Origin: CAYMAZ01 sp964526285
GTDB lineage: Bacteria; Bacteroidota; Bacteroidia; Bacteroidales; DTU049
NCBI GenBank assembly: GCA_964526285.1
Contig: CAZGIW010000002.1
Location: forward strand, 1-64,000
Direction: 5' to 3'
Length of the DNA stretch: 64,000 nucleotides
Part shown: positions 43,920 through 52,899 of the stretch, piece after piece
How positions within the stretch are numbered: the stretch's first letter is position 1
How the letters are laid out: each line of letters begins with the position of its first letter
Position numbers and translations under genes: made by a program
The notes under the pieces: model-generated
Seen by the model: the letters and a program-made list of their open reading frames with translations, nothing else
The model's database searches: none
Told to the model about the DNA's origin: nothing

Positions 43920-46292
43920 ATGAAATCTATTAAATGTCTTTTATTCCTTTTTATGTTTCTGCCGGCTCTCTGTTATGCTCAATCAATCAGCGGAACAATT
44001 ATGGATGCAGAATCCGGCAATCCTCTCCCTTATGCCACAGTGTTGTTGTCGCCTGCCAACAAGTCGTTTGTGTCAGATCTCAAAGGTAACTTTTTTATTC
44101 AGGCAAAGCCCGGAACTTACACTCTGAAGGTGTCTTATCTGGGCTATGCATCATCGCAGAATGTGTATATTCTGGATGAGGGAGAAAAACTTGATGTCAC
44201 TGTGACGCTGAAAAAAGAACCCTATTTTCTCAGTGGGGTTGAAATTATTGGAGATAAAAGTGGCAATAAAGTGGTGAAAATAAACAGTATAAATGCAGAA
44301 CAATTGCAACTTATGGGCACTGGTGAAGTTGGCGAAGTACTTCGCAGTATTCCCAATGTGGGTGGTGTGAGAAGGGGAGGAGCTGTGCTCGATCCTGTGG
44401 TGAGAGGCTTCAAGTATTCACAACTTGGAGTGTATATTGACGGATTGTTCAGTATTGAAGGCGGATGTCCCAATCGGATGGATCCAACAGTGAGTCGTGT
44501 TGATGCCCACGACATTGAACGCATTGAGGTCATTAAAGGTCCATATGCACTCAAATATGGTCCCAATTTCGGCGGAGTTATTCGTCTTGTTTCTCACAAT
44601 CCGGTGTTTTTTGATACTGATAAACCAGATTTTCGCCTCAATGCATTTGCCGAAATGACACCATGGCTTGGCATGAGAGAACATATCCGTCTCGATGCAG
44701 GAAACAGAAAAACTTCTGTCATGGCCTTTGGAGGAAAAACCGATTTTGGAAACTATGTGGATGGAAACGGCGATGTGCTGAAAATGCATGTGATGAAATA
44801 CAATTTTGGTTTCAAAACTTTACACCGGTTTTCTGACAAAAGCATGATAAAACTCACCTTTAATAATCTGCAGGGTCGAAATGTGTTGTTTGCCGGACTT
44901 CCAATGGACGAAAGATCTGATAATACCTGGTTTGCACATGCTGATTATCTGGGTGTTCTGCCATTTGAAAAAAACAAAACCATCGCTTTTTCGGCATATT
45001 ATGCTTCAGTTGAACATATTATGGATAACTTTGAACGCCCGATTGCCGATACTGTCGCAGCTGTATCAACAGTGTATGCAGAAACTATGGGAGCCAAAGT
45101 AAGAACCAACTGGATGCTCACTGAAGACGGAGAGTTGACCGCAGGTATTGATTTTCACCGTATTCAGAAAGACGGACAAAGAGTGAGAAATATGATTGCG
45201 CAAGCACCAACAGCCAATGGTACAATCCCTAAAGCTGTGGATCAGCTATGGGCAAATGCAGTGATTGATAATGCAGGCCTGTTTGCCGAATGGAATTGCA
45301 CCAAACGAAATCACAGAAGATTTTTGGCCACAAGATTGGACTACAATTCTGCATTTTCTGATGATATCATTATCCTCCACCCAATGTTGGGTGAAATTTA
45401 TGCCTATGGTAGTGACTCAGTGTCAAGTAGTCATTTGAATTTGAGTGCCAGTGCAGGCTATTCTGTTGATCTCAATCAGTATTTCACCACTTCAATTGCC
45501 GTTGGCAGGGGAGTCAGAAGCCCTGATATGCTTGAGAGATTCATTATTCTCTTGCCAGTTGGTTATGATAATTATGACTATCTGGGTAATCCGCATCTTT
45601 TGCCTGAAAAGAACAATGAAATTGATATTACTTTGAAATATGAAACTCACCGCATGGGTGCAGCCGAACTTACTGTGTTTTATTCTTATGTGCAGGATTT
45701 TATTGCAGGAGAAAGAATTCCACCTTCACAGCAAAAACCATTGTCTTTGGGTGTGCTGGGAGTAAAGCAATACTATAATGCTGAATATGCTACATTTACA
45801 GGTTTTGAATTTGCCTTTTCATCACCAATCAAAAATAAACTGGTGTTCTCTGCAAATGCTGCATACACAATGGGAACCATAGGAGAAGCAACAAAAGCAA
45901 TTATTGACCCTTCTCAACCTGTCAATCAACAGGTGACAGGGGATACATTACTTCTCAACGATCCTCTGAATGAAATTCCACCTTTCGAGGCAAATGCCAA
46001 ACTTATGTTGTTCCTTTTTGACAGAAAGCTTAATCTGAATCTCAATACAAGAATAATTGCAGGTCAGAATCGTGTGTCTGAAGCTTTTTATGAACAAACA
46101 ACTCCGGGAACAGTATTATTAAACTTTTATGCAGGCTATAAACTCAGTGAAAAAGTGACACTCAATGGCGGGGTTTATAATTTGCTTGATGAATACTATT
46201 ATGAACATCTGAACAGAAGGATGATCGGTTCGTCTCAGAAAATTTTTGAACCCGGAAGACGGTTTTTTATTAATGTCACTATAAAAATTTAA
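43920..46292 (+). CDS. TonB-dependent outer-membrane receptor, OprC-like copper type
   Basis: The 790-residue protein has a signal peptide, a carboxypeptidase-like beta-sandwich (GTIMDAESGNPLPYATVLL), a plug domain with RVDAHDIERIEVIKGPYALK, and a long barrel ending in an aromatic residue pattern (FEPGRRFFINVTIKI). Plug residues EGGCPNRMDP put Cys183 and Met187 in a CxxxM motif, and MHVMKY puts His290 and Met292 in HxM. Those four residues are the copper ligands in Pseudomonas OprC, so copper uptake is likely. MbnP- and MbnH-like genes follow. Confidence 0.9.
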   Translation: MKSIKCLLFLFMFLPALCYAQSISGTIMDAESGNPLPYATVLLSPANKSFVSDLKGNFFIQAKPGTYTLKVSYLGYASSQNVYILDEGEKLDVTVTLKKEPYFLSGVEIIGDKSGNKVVKINSINAEQLQLMGTGEVGEVLRSIPNVGGVRRGGAVLDPVVRGFKYSQLGVYIDGLFSIEGGCPNRMDPTVSRVDAHDIERIEVIKGPYALKYGPNFGGVIRLVSHNPVFFDTDKPDFRLNAFAEMTPWLGMREHIRLDAGNRKTSVMAFGGKTDFGNYVDGNGDVLKMHVMKYNFGFKTLHRFSDKSMIKLTFNNLQGRNVLFAGLPMDERSDNTWFAHADYLGVLPFEKNKTIAFSAYYASVEHIMDNFERPIADTVAAVSTVYAETMGAKVRTNWMLTEDGELTAGIDFHRIQKDGQRVRNMIAQAPTANGTIPKAVDQLWANAVIDNAGLFAEWNCTKRNHRRFLATRLDYNSAFSDDIIILHPMLGEIYAYGSDSVSSSHLNLSASAGYSVDLNQYFTTSIAVGRGVRSPDMLERFIILLPVGYDNYDYLGNPHLLPEKNNEIDITLKYETHRMGAAELTVFYSYVQDFIAGERIPPSQQKPLSLGVLGVKQYYNAEYATFTGFEFAFSSPIKNKLVFSANAAYTMGTIGEATKAIIDPSQPVNQQVTGDTLLLNDPLNEIPPFEANAKLMLFLFDRKLNLNLNTRIIAGQNRVSEAFYEQTTPGTVLLNFYAGYKLSEKVTLNGGVYNLLDEYYYEHLNRRMIGSSQKIFEPGRRFFINVTIKI

Positions 46293-46296
46293 GCAT

Positions 46297-46671
46297 ATGA
46301 AAAGCAAAATCAACATATTGATAATAACAGCTCTTCTGGGGTTAATTTTTCTATCCTGTGAAAAGCAAATTGACCAGGTGAGTGTAACATATCGAATTGT
46401 CAATTTTCAGGACGGATTTACTGTATTCTACAAACATCAGTCAGATACACTTGATAAAGAAACTGTCACCGGAGCTTACACGCTTGCAACGCCATGGACA
46501 TATAGTTTCAAGGCAGAACCGGGCGATATCATTTATGTATCAATGTCAGATACTGTGGAAAACTCATTCTCTCGCGTTCAGGTTTTAATTAATGGCAAAA
46601 TATATAAGGAAAAAAGTCGTTCTGATGACAGATTTATGCCAGTGGTTGTGTCTGGAGTTGTCCCTTTTTAA
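46297..46671 (+). CDS. Small hypothetical lipoprotein of the copper operon
   Basis: The 124-residue product has leader IITALLGLIFLSC, with lipobox LSC at about residue 22, and a mature domain of about 100 residues rich in beta-type sequence with no cysteine or histidine cluster. I do not recognise a family. It begins four bases after the receptor stop and ends 21 bases before the MbnP-like gene, so it is almost certainly part of the operon. Confidence 0.75.
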   Translation: MKSKINILIITALLGLIFLSCEKQIDQVSVTYRIVNFQDGFTVFYKHQSDTLDKETVTGAYTLATPWTYSFKAEPGDIIYVSMSDTVENSFSRVQVLINGKIYKEKSRSDDRFMPVVVSGVVPF

Positions 46672-46692
46672 AAAAATGAAATCTATAGAAAA

Positions 46693-47526
46693 ATGAAAAA
46701 ATCGTTCATATCCGGAATTTTGTTTCTTTGTCTTGCAGGAATGATGCTGTGTTTGAATTCATGCAAAAAGCCCGACCCTGTTGATGATACAAAATACGGG
46801 AAAATCAGATTTGAGTTTTTGCATTACTGGGATGGAGAACCAATTGTGTATGATACGTTAATGTATGTAAATACTTCAGGAAACCAGTTGATGATCAACG
46901 AAATACAGTATTTTGTGTCAGATGTAACATTGAAATCTGATTTTGGAAGCCGCATGATTAAAGACTGGGTTGATATTTACTATGTTGACAAAGATATTCC
47001 TTCAACTATGACATGGAATGTTTTTGACCGAATTCCGGTTGGACAATACTCGGGAATTTCATTTGTTTTTGGTATTCCGGCTTCTAAGAATATTCCTTAT
47101 ATGTATGTGAATCCTCCTGAGCGTGATATGTTTTGGCCTTTTTTTCTAGGAGGACAAAACGGAGGGTACCATTATCTGAAACTCAATGGAAAATGGAGAC
47201 AAATGCCTGAAGATCAAATATCTCCCTTTGATTTTCATTTGGGTGTAGGACAGATTTATGCAGGTGGTGTTGTTGAGGTTGATTCAATTACTGGATTTGT
47301 TCAGAATTATTTTACAGTGACTCTTCCATCTTCAGGCTTTACTATTGAAGAAGATAAAACTACTGTAATTCAAATTGTTATGAATGTTGAGAAATGGTTC
47401 TGCGAGCCCAATGATTTTGATCTGGATTTTTGGAAAGGTTACATTATGCAGAATCAGGATGCAATGAATGTTGCTTGTCAGAACGGCAATAATGTGTTTT
47501 CAGTTAAGGATATTCAAAATCAGTAA
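46693..47526 (+). CDS. MbnP-like periplasmic/lipoprotein copper-binding protein
   Basis: The 277-residue protein has a lipobox (LCLNSC) and the family-type start DTKYGKIRFEFLHYWDGEPI, then MINEIQYFVSDVTL, RIPVGQYSGISFVFGI and GGYHYLKLNGKWRQM. MbnP proteins hold Cu(I) at a site that involves a tryptophan converted to kynurenine by the di-heme partner MbnH. The next gene, three bases on, encodes such a partner. Whether this protein carries the modified residue cannot be seen from the sequence. Confidence 0.85.
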   Translation: MKKSFISGILFLCLAGMMLCLNSCKKPDPVDDTKYGKIRFEFLHYWDGEPIVYDTLMYVNTSGNQLMINEIQYFVSDVTLKSDFGSRMIKDWVDIYYVDKDIPSTMTWNVFDRIPVGQYSGISFVFGIPASKNIPYMYVNPPERDMFWPFFLGGQNGGYHYLKLNGKWRQMPEDQISPFDFHLGVGQIYAGGVVEVDSITGFVQNYFTVTLPSSGFTIEEDKTTVIQIVMNVEKWFCEPNDFDLDFWKGYIMQNQDAMNVACQNGNNVFSVKDIQNQ

Positions 47527-47529
47527 GTT

Positions 47530-48732
47530 ATGATTAGGTTATTTTTGATGCTTATTGCTTTTTCGTTCTTGCTTTCATCATGCAAGCCCGATGAACCAAT
47601 AATAACGCCCATCCCTCCTGCAACACCATATCAGATTGAGATACCTCCGGGTTTTCCAACCAATCTTAATATTCCTGCTGATAACCCCATGACAGTTGAA
47701 GGTATTTGGCTGGGCAGGCATTTGTTTTATGATGGCAGAATCAGTGGGCGTACACATCCTGACAGCCTCATGTCATGTGCCACATGTCATGTTCAGTCAA
47801 GAGGATTTTCTACCGGCATAGATAATCCAAGATTTCCCGGAGGGCAAGCTTTTGGACTCACAGGAATTGAAACACCACACTCCACTATGCCGCTTGTGAA
47901 TCTTGTTTTCAATGCAAACGGATATTTGTGGAACGGAATGATTCATGAATCAAACACTTTTTTATATCAGGACGACCCCAGATATCACCGAAAAAATATT
48001 GAATCACTGGTGTGGATGGGTATTGTTGCTCCCCATGAAATGAAAGGAAATATTGATAAAACTGTTGAACTCATTGCTTCAATACCAATGTATCCCCCAA
48101 TGTTTGCTGCTGCATTCGGAACACCTGATGTAACATATGAAAGAATTAGCAAGGCAATTGCTCAATTTATCAGAACGCTTATTTCTGCTGACAGTAAATT
48201 TGATAAATATATGAGGGGAGAATATCAGTTGACAAATTCTGAACTGAATGGTTTTGTTTTATTTATTACTGAAGAAGGAGCTGACTGTTTTCATTGTCAC
48301 GGAGGCGATGGGAATCCCTTGTTTACTACAAATCTATTCTATAATAATGCAACTGATGATACATTTGGTGATCCAAGAGATCGTTATGCAATTACAGGCA
48401 ATCCTGTGGATATTGGAGCATATAAGGCGCCAACTCTGAGAAATATTTTTTCAACAGCACCTTATATGCGTGATGCAAGATTTCAAACTGTTGATCAGGT
48501 GATTGATTTTTATAGCCATGAACTTGTATGGTCTCCTTATGTCCATCCCCTGATGCATAAGATAAATGACGGAGGTGCTCAGTTGCTGCCTTTTCAAAAA
48601 CAGGATTTGAAAAATTTTCTGCTCACATTGCAGGATACAACTTTTTTAACCAATCCTGCTTTTTCAAATCCAAGGCCAAATGATCCGTTTTTTCAGAATG
48701 ATCCTTTTTCCAAAAGTACATTCAAAAGATAA
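47530..48732 (+). CDS. MbnH/MauG-like di-heme cytochrome c peroxidase family lipoprotein
   Basis: The 400-residue protein has a lipobox (SFLLSSC) and two haem-c sites, SCATCHVQSRGF at about residue 84 and CFHCHGGDG at about residue 255. Between them lie GLTGIETPHSTMPLVNLVF and other parts typical of bacterial di-heme peroxidases, and near the end APTLRNIFSTAPYMRD. With the MbnP-like gene upstream the best reading is MbnH, which oxidises a tryptophan of MbnP; a hydrogen peroxide-reducing peroxidase is the alternative. Confidence 0.88.
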   Translation: MIRLFLMLIAFSFLLSSCKPDEPIITPIPPATPYQIEIPPGFPTNLNIPADNPMTVEGIWLGRHLFYDGRISGRTHPDSLMSCATCHVQSRGFSTGIDNPRFPGGQAFGLTGIETPHSTMPLVNLVFNANGYLWNGMIHESNTFLYQDDPRYHRKNIESLVWMGIVAPHEMKGNIDKTVELIASIPMYPPMFAAAFGTPDVTYERISKAIAQFIRTLISADSKFDKYMRGEYQLTNSELNGFVLFITEEGADCFHCHGGDGNPLFTTNLFYNNATDDTFGDPRDRYAITGNPVDIGAYKAPTLRNIFSTAPYMRDARFQTVDQVIDFYSHELVWSPYVHPLMHKINDGGAQLLPFQKQDLKNFLLTLQDTTFLTNPAFSNPRPNDPFFQNDPFSKSTFKR

Positions 48733-48769
48733 TAATGCATTGATTTAAATTTTAACTACAAGTATAATT

Positions 48770-49132
48770 ATGAACAAAAAAACTGTTGTTATTGGCGCTT
48801 CCACAAATCCCGAAAGATATTCTTATCTTGCAGTGGAGAAGCTTCTTGCACATAATCATGATGTTGTCCCTGTAGGGATAAAAAAAGGAGAATTGTTTGG
48901 GCTTGAAATTCACAATGATTTGCCGGCATTATCAGATGTGCATACGGTAACATTATATGTAGGAAAAAAAAATCAGGATGAGATTATTGATTATGTATTG
49001 AGTCTCAATCCAAAACGTGTGATTTTTAATCCTGGAACGGAAAATCAATCTTTTGAAAGTATTCTTGCTCAAAATGGCATTGAGGTTTTGCAGGCATGTA
49101 CCCTTGTGATGCTATCTACAGATGAATTTTGA
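48770..49132 (+). CDS. CoA-binding protein (YccU-like)
   Basis: The 120-residue protein is a Rossmann domain starting MNKKTVVIGASTNPERYSYL and containing VVPVGIKKGELFGLEIHND, KRVIFNPGTENQ and ACTLVML. This is the free-standing CoA-binding family related to succinyl-CoA synthetase alpha N-terminus. The physiological role is unknown. It follows the cytochrome gene by 38 bases; membership in that operon is uncertain. Confidence 0.88.
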   Translation: MNKKTVVIGASTNPERYSYLAVEKLLAHNHDVVPVGIKKGELFGLEIHNDLPALSDVHTVTLYVGKKNQDEIIDYVLSLNPKRVIFNPGTENQSFESILAQNGIEVLQACTLVMLSTDEF

Positions 49133-49206
49133 GATAGATTAAACTTATACAAATCACATGAGTCAAAGAATTGTTTTTTTTTAAAAAATATTTGGTATAA
49201 ATTTTG

Positions 49207-49214
49207 TAATTTTG
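49207..49214 (+). promoter_or_regulatory. Possible -7 element for the DUF1573 pair
   Basis: TAATTTTG lies about 25 bases before the DUF1573 start codon, with TTG at 49181-49183 slightly too far away (23 bases). Only the -7 half is convincing. Confidence 0.4.
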
Positions 49215-49239
49215 AATTGTCTTTTAAAAATCTCCAGTG

Positions 49240-49686
49240 ATGAAAAAACTTAAACTTACTTTAATCATTGTTTTTCTTGTGAATATTGTTTTTGCCCAGG
49301 ATGCTAAACAAAGCAGTCCTGAAATTTCTTTTGAAAAACTGGTTCATGATTTTGGAACAGTGATGCAGGGCGACAAAACCGAATATGAATTTAAATTTAC
49401 AAACACAGGAAAAGAACCATTGATTATTAGCGATGTCCGTTCTTCCTGCGGGTGTACAGTTCCCGAATGGCCTCGAAACCCCATTTTGCCTGGTAGCTCA
49501 GCCAACGTAAAAGTTAAATACAACTCTAATATTGTAGGAAATATCAACAAACAGGTGACAATTATTTCCAATGCTGCTAATAGCCCTACAGTTCTTCGTA
49601 TTGCAGGCAAAGTTGATAAAATGCCTACCGAAGTTTTACCTTTTCAGCAACAAAATGCTGCACCCGTACCAACGAACAGAAAATAA
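49240..49686 (+). CDS. DUF1573 protein, first copy
   Basis: The ATG at 49240 (a GTG precedes it) gives 148 residues with signal peptide MKKLKLTLIIVFLVNIVFAQ. The domain FEKLVHDFGTVMQGDKTEYE, FTNTGKEPLIISDVRSSCGC and PGSSANVKVKYNSN is DUF1573, an Ig-like periplasmic fold common in Bacteroidota, with a paired-cysteine CGC. Its role is unknown. A shorter paralogue follows 19 bases after. Confidence 0.9.
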   Translation: MKKLKLTLIIVFLVNIVFAQDAKQSSPEISFEKLVHDFGTVMQGDKTEYEFKFTNTGKEPLIISDVRSSCGCTVPEWPRNPILPGSSANVKVKYNSNIVGNINKQVTIISNAANSPTVLRIAGKVDKMPTEVLPFQQQNAAPVPTNRK

Positions 49687-49705
49687 CCTTTAATACCATA
49701 CTAGT

Positions 49706-50095
49706 ATGAAAAAAATATGTTTTGTCTTAACAGTTTTATTTGCAACCGTTCTGTATTCAAACGGGCAAACTTCAACCAATGAGTCAGCCCCTGTAATGAC
49801 ATTTGAAAAAACTTTGCATGACTACGGAACCATTAAAAAAGGTTCAGATGGTTCTTATGATTTTGTGTTTACAAACACAGGAAAAGAACCTCTGATTCTC
49901 TCCAAACCACGTTCAAATTGTGGATGTACTGTTCCTGACTGGCCCCAACAACCAATTATGCCAGGTCAGTCAAATAAAATTAAAGTAACCTATAATACCA
50001 ATATCGTAGGCCCCATTAATAAACAGGTGACTGTAATTTCAAATGCTTCAAATTCGCCAATTGTGCTTCAGATAAAAGGGACAGTGACCGAATAG
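49706..50095 (+). CDS. DUF1573 protein, second copy
   Basis: The 129-residue product is clearly related to the preceding one: signal peptide ending SNGQ, then FEKTLHDYGTIKKGSDGSYD, FTNTGKEPLILSKPRSNCGC and VGPINKQVTVISNASNSP. It lacks the C-terminal 20 residues of the first copy. The pair looks like a local duplication; the two have diverged in the N-terminal and linker regions. Confidence 0.9.
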   Translation: MKKICFVLTVLFATVLYSNGQTSTNESAPVMTFEKTLHDYGTIKKGSDGSYDFVFTNTGKEPLILSKPRSNCGCTVPDWPQQPIMPGQSNKIKVTYNTNIVGPINKQVTVISNASNSPIVLQIKGTVTE

Positions 50096-50116
50096 AAAAT
50101 AATCTAATGTCAAAAG

Positions 50117-50143
50117 GCCGAAAATTTATTTTCGGCTTTTTTT
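50117..50143. terminator. Bidirectional terminator between DUF1573 and queD
   Basis: GCCGAAAA, loop TTTA, TTTTCGGC form an eight-pair stem followed by a T run; A residues precede it, so it works for the convergent queD transcript as well. Confidence 0.8.
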
Positions 50144-50163
50144 ATGTTTCAACCATAAACCTC

Positions 50164-50607
50164 TCAATCTCCAAACCACTCAACATAAGATGTATCAGTT
50201 TCGCTGAGTTTAAGACTGTGCAGATTGAGATTTTCAGGAAGTGTTGATTTTATCTTTTCTGCAAAATGCATTATCAGGTTTTCACTTGTGGGCTGAAAAG
50301 GTAGTTTTTTTATGTTCTCAAAAGGTAGATTTGAATTAATCAGGTTGTCTGCCTGAGGGCTGTTTTCGTTTATTACAAATGTGTGATCAAATTCATCAAC
50401 AACCTGTTTTTGAATAAGTTTTTTGAGCTTTCCAAAGTCCATCAGCATTCCGTCTTCAGGATGGCCTTTTTCATTAACAGGTGTTCCTGAAAGGGTTACA
50501 TATAAAACATATGAATGTCCGTGAATATTTTTGCATTTTCCTTCATAATTCCATAGGGCATGGGCCATTTCAAAGCGGAAAATTTTTGTGATTCTGATAT
50601 GTGACAT
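50164..50607 (-). CDS. queD: 6-carboxy-5,6,7,8-tetrahydropterin synthase
   Basis: QueD makes 6-carboxytetrahydropterin from dihydroneopterin triphosphate in queuosine and deazapurine biosynthesis. The 147 residues start MSHIRITKIFRFEMAHALWN and show zinc ligands in FEMAH and HGHSYVLYV, with CKNIHGHSY carrying the catalytic cysteine. It ends five bases before pheS begins on the same strand. QueD homologues also act in biopterin routes, but the cysteine favours queuosine. Confidence 0.92.
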   Translation of the reverse strand: MSHIRITKIFRFEMAHALWNYEGKCKNIHGHSYVLYVTLSGTPVNEKGHPEDGMLMDFGKLKKLIQKQVVDEFDHTFVINENSPQADNLINSNLPFENIKKLPFQPTSENLIMHFAEKIKSTLPENLNLHSLKLSETDTSYVEWFGD

Positions 50608-50612
50608 AGAGA

Positions 50613-51641
50613 TTATTGAATTACAGATTGAAATTGCTTCAGAAACCGAATATCATTTTCAGAAAATGAACGTAAATCTTTCACAGAAAACAAAAGGTTA
50701 GTGATGCGCTCAATACCAAGACCAAAGGCAAAACCAGAGAACTCTTCCGGATTAATATTGCAGTTTTTCAATACATTTGGGTCAACCATTCCACAGCCGA
50801 GTATTTCAACCCAGCCTGTGTATTTGCAAAATGAGCAGCCCTTTCCTCCGCAGAGATTGCATGAAATGTCCATTTCAGCCGATGGTTCAGTAAACGGAAA
50901 GTAAGAAGGACGCAGACGGATATCCGTAGATTCATCAAACAATTGTCTGGCAAAATGCAAAAGTGTTTGTTTCAAATCAGCAAAGGAAACATTTTTGTCA
51001 ATATACAGACCTTCAATCTGGTGAAAAAAACAATGTGCACGAGCAGTGATGGCTTCATTGCGATAAACTCTTCCGGGGAAGATACTCCTGATTGGAGGCG
51101 TGCGACTTTCCATCACCCTGATTTGAACTGAAGAGGTGTGTGTGCGCAATGCTATATCAGGGTTTTGTTCTATGAAGAAAGTATCCTGCATATCTCTGGC
51201 CGGATGTTCCGGTGGAAAGTTTAATGCTGTAAAGTTATGCCAGTCGTCTTCAATTTCAGGCCCTTCTTCAACCGAATATCCCATGTGATGAAAAATATTG
51301 ATAATTTTATTAGCAACAATGGAAATTGGGTGTCTGCTGCCGATAGTTGAGAAATCAGCAGGTATTGTCAAATCAATTTCAGTTTGTGTCTGGTTTTTTC
51401 CCAATTGTTGAATTTGATTCTTCTTATCATCGTAAATTTTTTGAACAGATTGTTTCAATAGGTTAACAGGCTGTCCCCAAAGTTTTTTTTCTTCTGAAGG
51501 TAATATTCTGAATTCATCGAAAAGTTGAGATACAGAACCGTTTTTGCTCAAAAACTTTAGCCTGTATTGCTCAAGCATCTCCATATTTTCAATATTGAAA
51601 CTTTCTGCCTCCTGTTTGATTTGATCAATTTTGTCTTTCAT
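50613..51641 (-). CDS. pheS: Phenylalanyl-tRNA synthetase, alpha subunit
   Basis: PheS carries the catalytic domain that charges tRNA-Phe. The 342-residue protein has the N-terminal coiled coil (start MKDKIDQIKQEAESFNIENM), class II motif 2 in FPGRVYRNEAITARAHCFFH and motif 3 in GFAFGLGIERITNLLF. Length is normal. The pheT gene for the beta subunit is not in the window, as often in Bacteroidota. Confidence 0.97.
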   Translation of the reverse strand: MKDKIDQIKQEAESFNIENMEMLEQYRLKFLSKNGSVSQLFDEFRILPSEEKKLWGQPVNLLKQSVQKIYDDKKNQIQQLGKNQTQTEIDLTIPADFSTIGSRHPISIVANKIINIFHHMGYSVEEGPEIEDDWHNFTALNFPPEHPARDMQDTFFIEQNPDIALRTHTSSVQIRVMESRTPPIRSIFPGRVYRNEAITARAHCFFHQIEGLYIDKNVSFADLKQTLLHFARQLFDESTDIRLRPSYFPFTEPSAEMDISCNLCGGKGCSFCKYTGWVEILGCGMVDPNVLKNCNINPEEFSGFAFGLGIERITNLLFSVKDLRSFSENDIRFLKQFQSVIQ

Positions 51642-51667
51642 TGTATTGAGAAAAATTTATATAAAAA

Positions 51668-51702
51668 TAAATGCAAAATTAAACATTTTAGTTTTGCATT
51701 TA
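51668..51702 (-). terminator. Probable terminator of the cyclophilin gene
   Basis: TAAATGCAAAA pairs exactly with TTTTGCATTTA around a 13-base loop, followed on the minus strand by TTTTTATA. It lies after the cyclophilin stop and before the pheS start. Confidence 0.5.
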
Positions 51703-51732
51703 TTTAAAAAACAAACTGAAAGGATAATCAGT

Positions 51733-52389
51733 TTATCTTATGATTTTAATGGTCATGCTAATATCAGTTGCAGGTCTGTCTCCTTTTGCTGTTTTTGTTC
51801 TGGCGATAGCATCTACAACATCAAGGCCTGAGATAACTTCTCCGAAAACAGTATAGTTGCCATCCAGATGAGGTGTGCCACCAACTGTTTTGTAAATTTC
51901 TCTGTGTTCTACTGAATACTTACTGCCAGATCTGAGCTCCATCTGATTTAATTCATTTTCGCTGAAAGGTCTGCCCTGAACAATATAAAACTGAGAGCCT
52001 GAACTTTCTTTGTTGGGATTTGTGTCATCACCCATGCGTGCTGCAGCAAGTGCTCCTTTTTTATGAATATTTTCCGGTACAAACTCTGCAGGGATTGTAT
52101 ATCCTGGTCCACCTATGCCGAGCATTTGCCCTGATTTGGCATTTTTGCTATCCGGGTCACCTCCCTGAATCATGAAATTATTAATTACTCTGTGAAATAA
52201 AGTGCCGTCATAAAAGCCTTCAGAAACCAACTGAATAAAATTGTCGCGGTGAAGGGGAGTGTTGTCATACAATAAAATTTCAAGACTTCCGTAAGATGTA
52301 GTGATTTCAACAACTCTTGATGTGTCCTGTGCTTTTGTGATTGATGTCATAATTGCAAACATTGTAAGTGTGAGAAAAAAACGATTCAT
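51733..52389 (-). CDS. Secreted peptidyl-prolyl cis-trans isomerase, cyclophilin type
   Basis: The 218-residue product begins with a signal-peptide-like MNRFFLTLTMFAIMTSITKA and carries the cyclophilin core EITTSYGSLEILLYDNTPLH, LFHRVINNFMIQGGDP, SGSQFYIVQGR and VFGEVISGLDVVDA. Typical active-site residues are present (FHR, the QG and GSQF motifs). It would assist folding in the periplasm. It is divergent from the following lipoprotein gene. Confidence 0.93.
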   Translation of the reverse strand: MNRFFLTLTMFAIMTSITKAQDTSRVVEITTSYGSLEILLYDNTPLHRDNFIQLVSEGFYDGTLFHRVINNFMIQGGDPDSKNAKSGQMLGIGGPGYTIPAEFVPENIHKKGALAAARMGDDTNPNKESSGSQFYIVQGRPFSENELNQMELRSGSKYSVEHREIYKTVGGTPHLDGNYTVFGEVISGLDVVDAIARTKTAKGDRPATDISMTIKIIR

Positions 52390-52413
52390 ATACTTGTCTT
52401 TTTTTAATTTATT

Positions 52414-52422
52414 GCAAAGTTA
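52414..52422 (-). promoter_or_regulatory. Possible -7 element of the cyclophilin gene
   Basis: On the minus strand TAACTTTGC fits the TAnnTTTG box, 25 bases before the start codon. No matching -33 box is seen. Confidence 0.4.
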
Positions 52423-52502
52423 CAAAAAACTCATGATTATTGTTTTTCTTGTAATTAAAAAATAATTGAATTAAACATTGAAAAAAAAAACTACTCTAAT
52501 AG

Positions 52503-52510
52503 TAACTTTG
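52503..52510 (+). promoter_or_regulatory. Possible -7 element of the small lipoprotein gene
   Basis: TAACTTTG lies about 42 bases before the start codon with TTG 22 bases upstream (52478-52480), close to the expected spacing. Confidence 0.4.
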
Positions 52511-52551
52511 TGTGAAAATTTATTGTATAATTGCAAAATAAAAATCATATC

Positions 52552-52899
52552 ATGAAAAAATTATTATCCTTTTTTGTTGTGCTATCTGTTATTGTACTCA
52601 TAGTTGCAACTAGTTCATGTAAAAAAGATGAAGATATCAATGTCATTATCACTGTGAAGTATCTGTCTGATACAGCTGAGGTTGTTCCCCTTGCACATGT
52701 TCTTATTGAAAAATATGATGTAAGTGTACCGGGTGTGTGTAATGAAAAAGGTGTATTTGAACATACTTTTCGTGATGAAATGATTCTTGATGTTCGTGCA
52801 TGGGAGATTGATTCTCTTGGTGAAGAAACAATGTACGGAGAAACAACCATACGTTTGGTAAAAGGAAAAACAGTGAGAAAATCAGTGTTTATTAACTAA
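52552..52899 (+). CDS. Small hypothetical lipoprotein
   Basis: The ATG at 52552 (one further upstream is also open) gives 115 residues with hydrophobic leader SFFVVLSVIVLIVATSSC and a lipobox cysteine at about residue 23. The remaining 90 residues look like a small beta-sandwich, similar to carboxypeptidase-regulatory folds (VPLAHVLIEKYDVSVPGVC). No family recognised. It stands alone. Confidence 0.75.
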   Translation: MKKLLSFFVVLSVIVLIVATSSCKKDEDINVIITVKYLSDTAEVVPLAHVLIEKYDVSVPGVCNEKGVFEHTFRDEMILDVRAWEIDSLGEETMYGETTIRLVKGKTVRKSVFIN

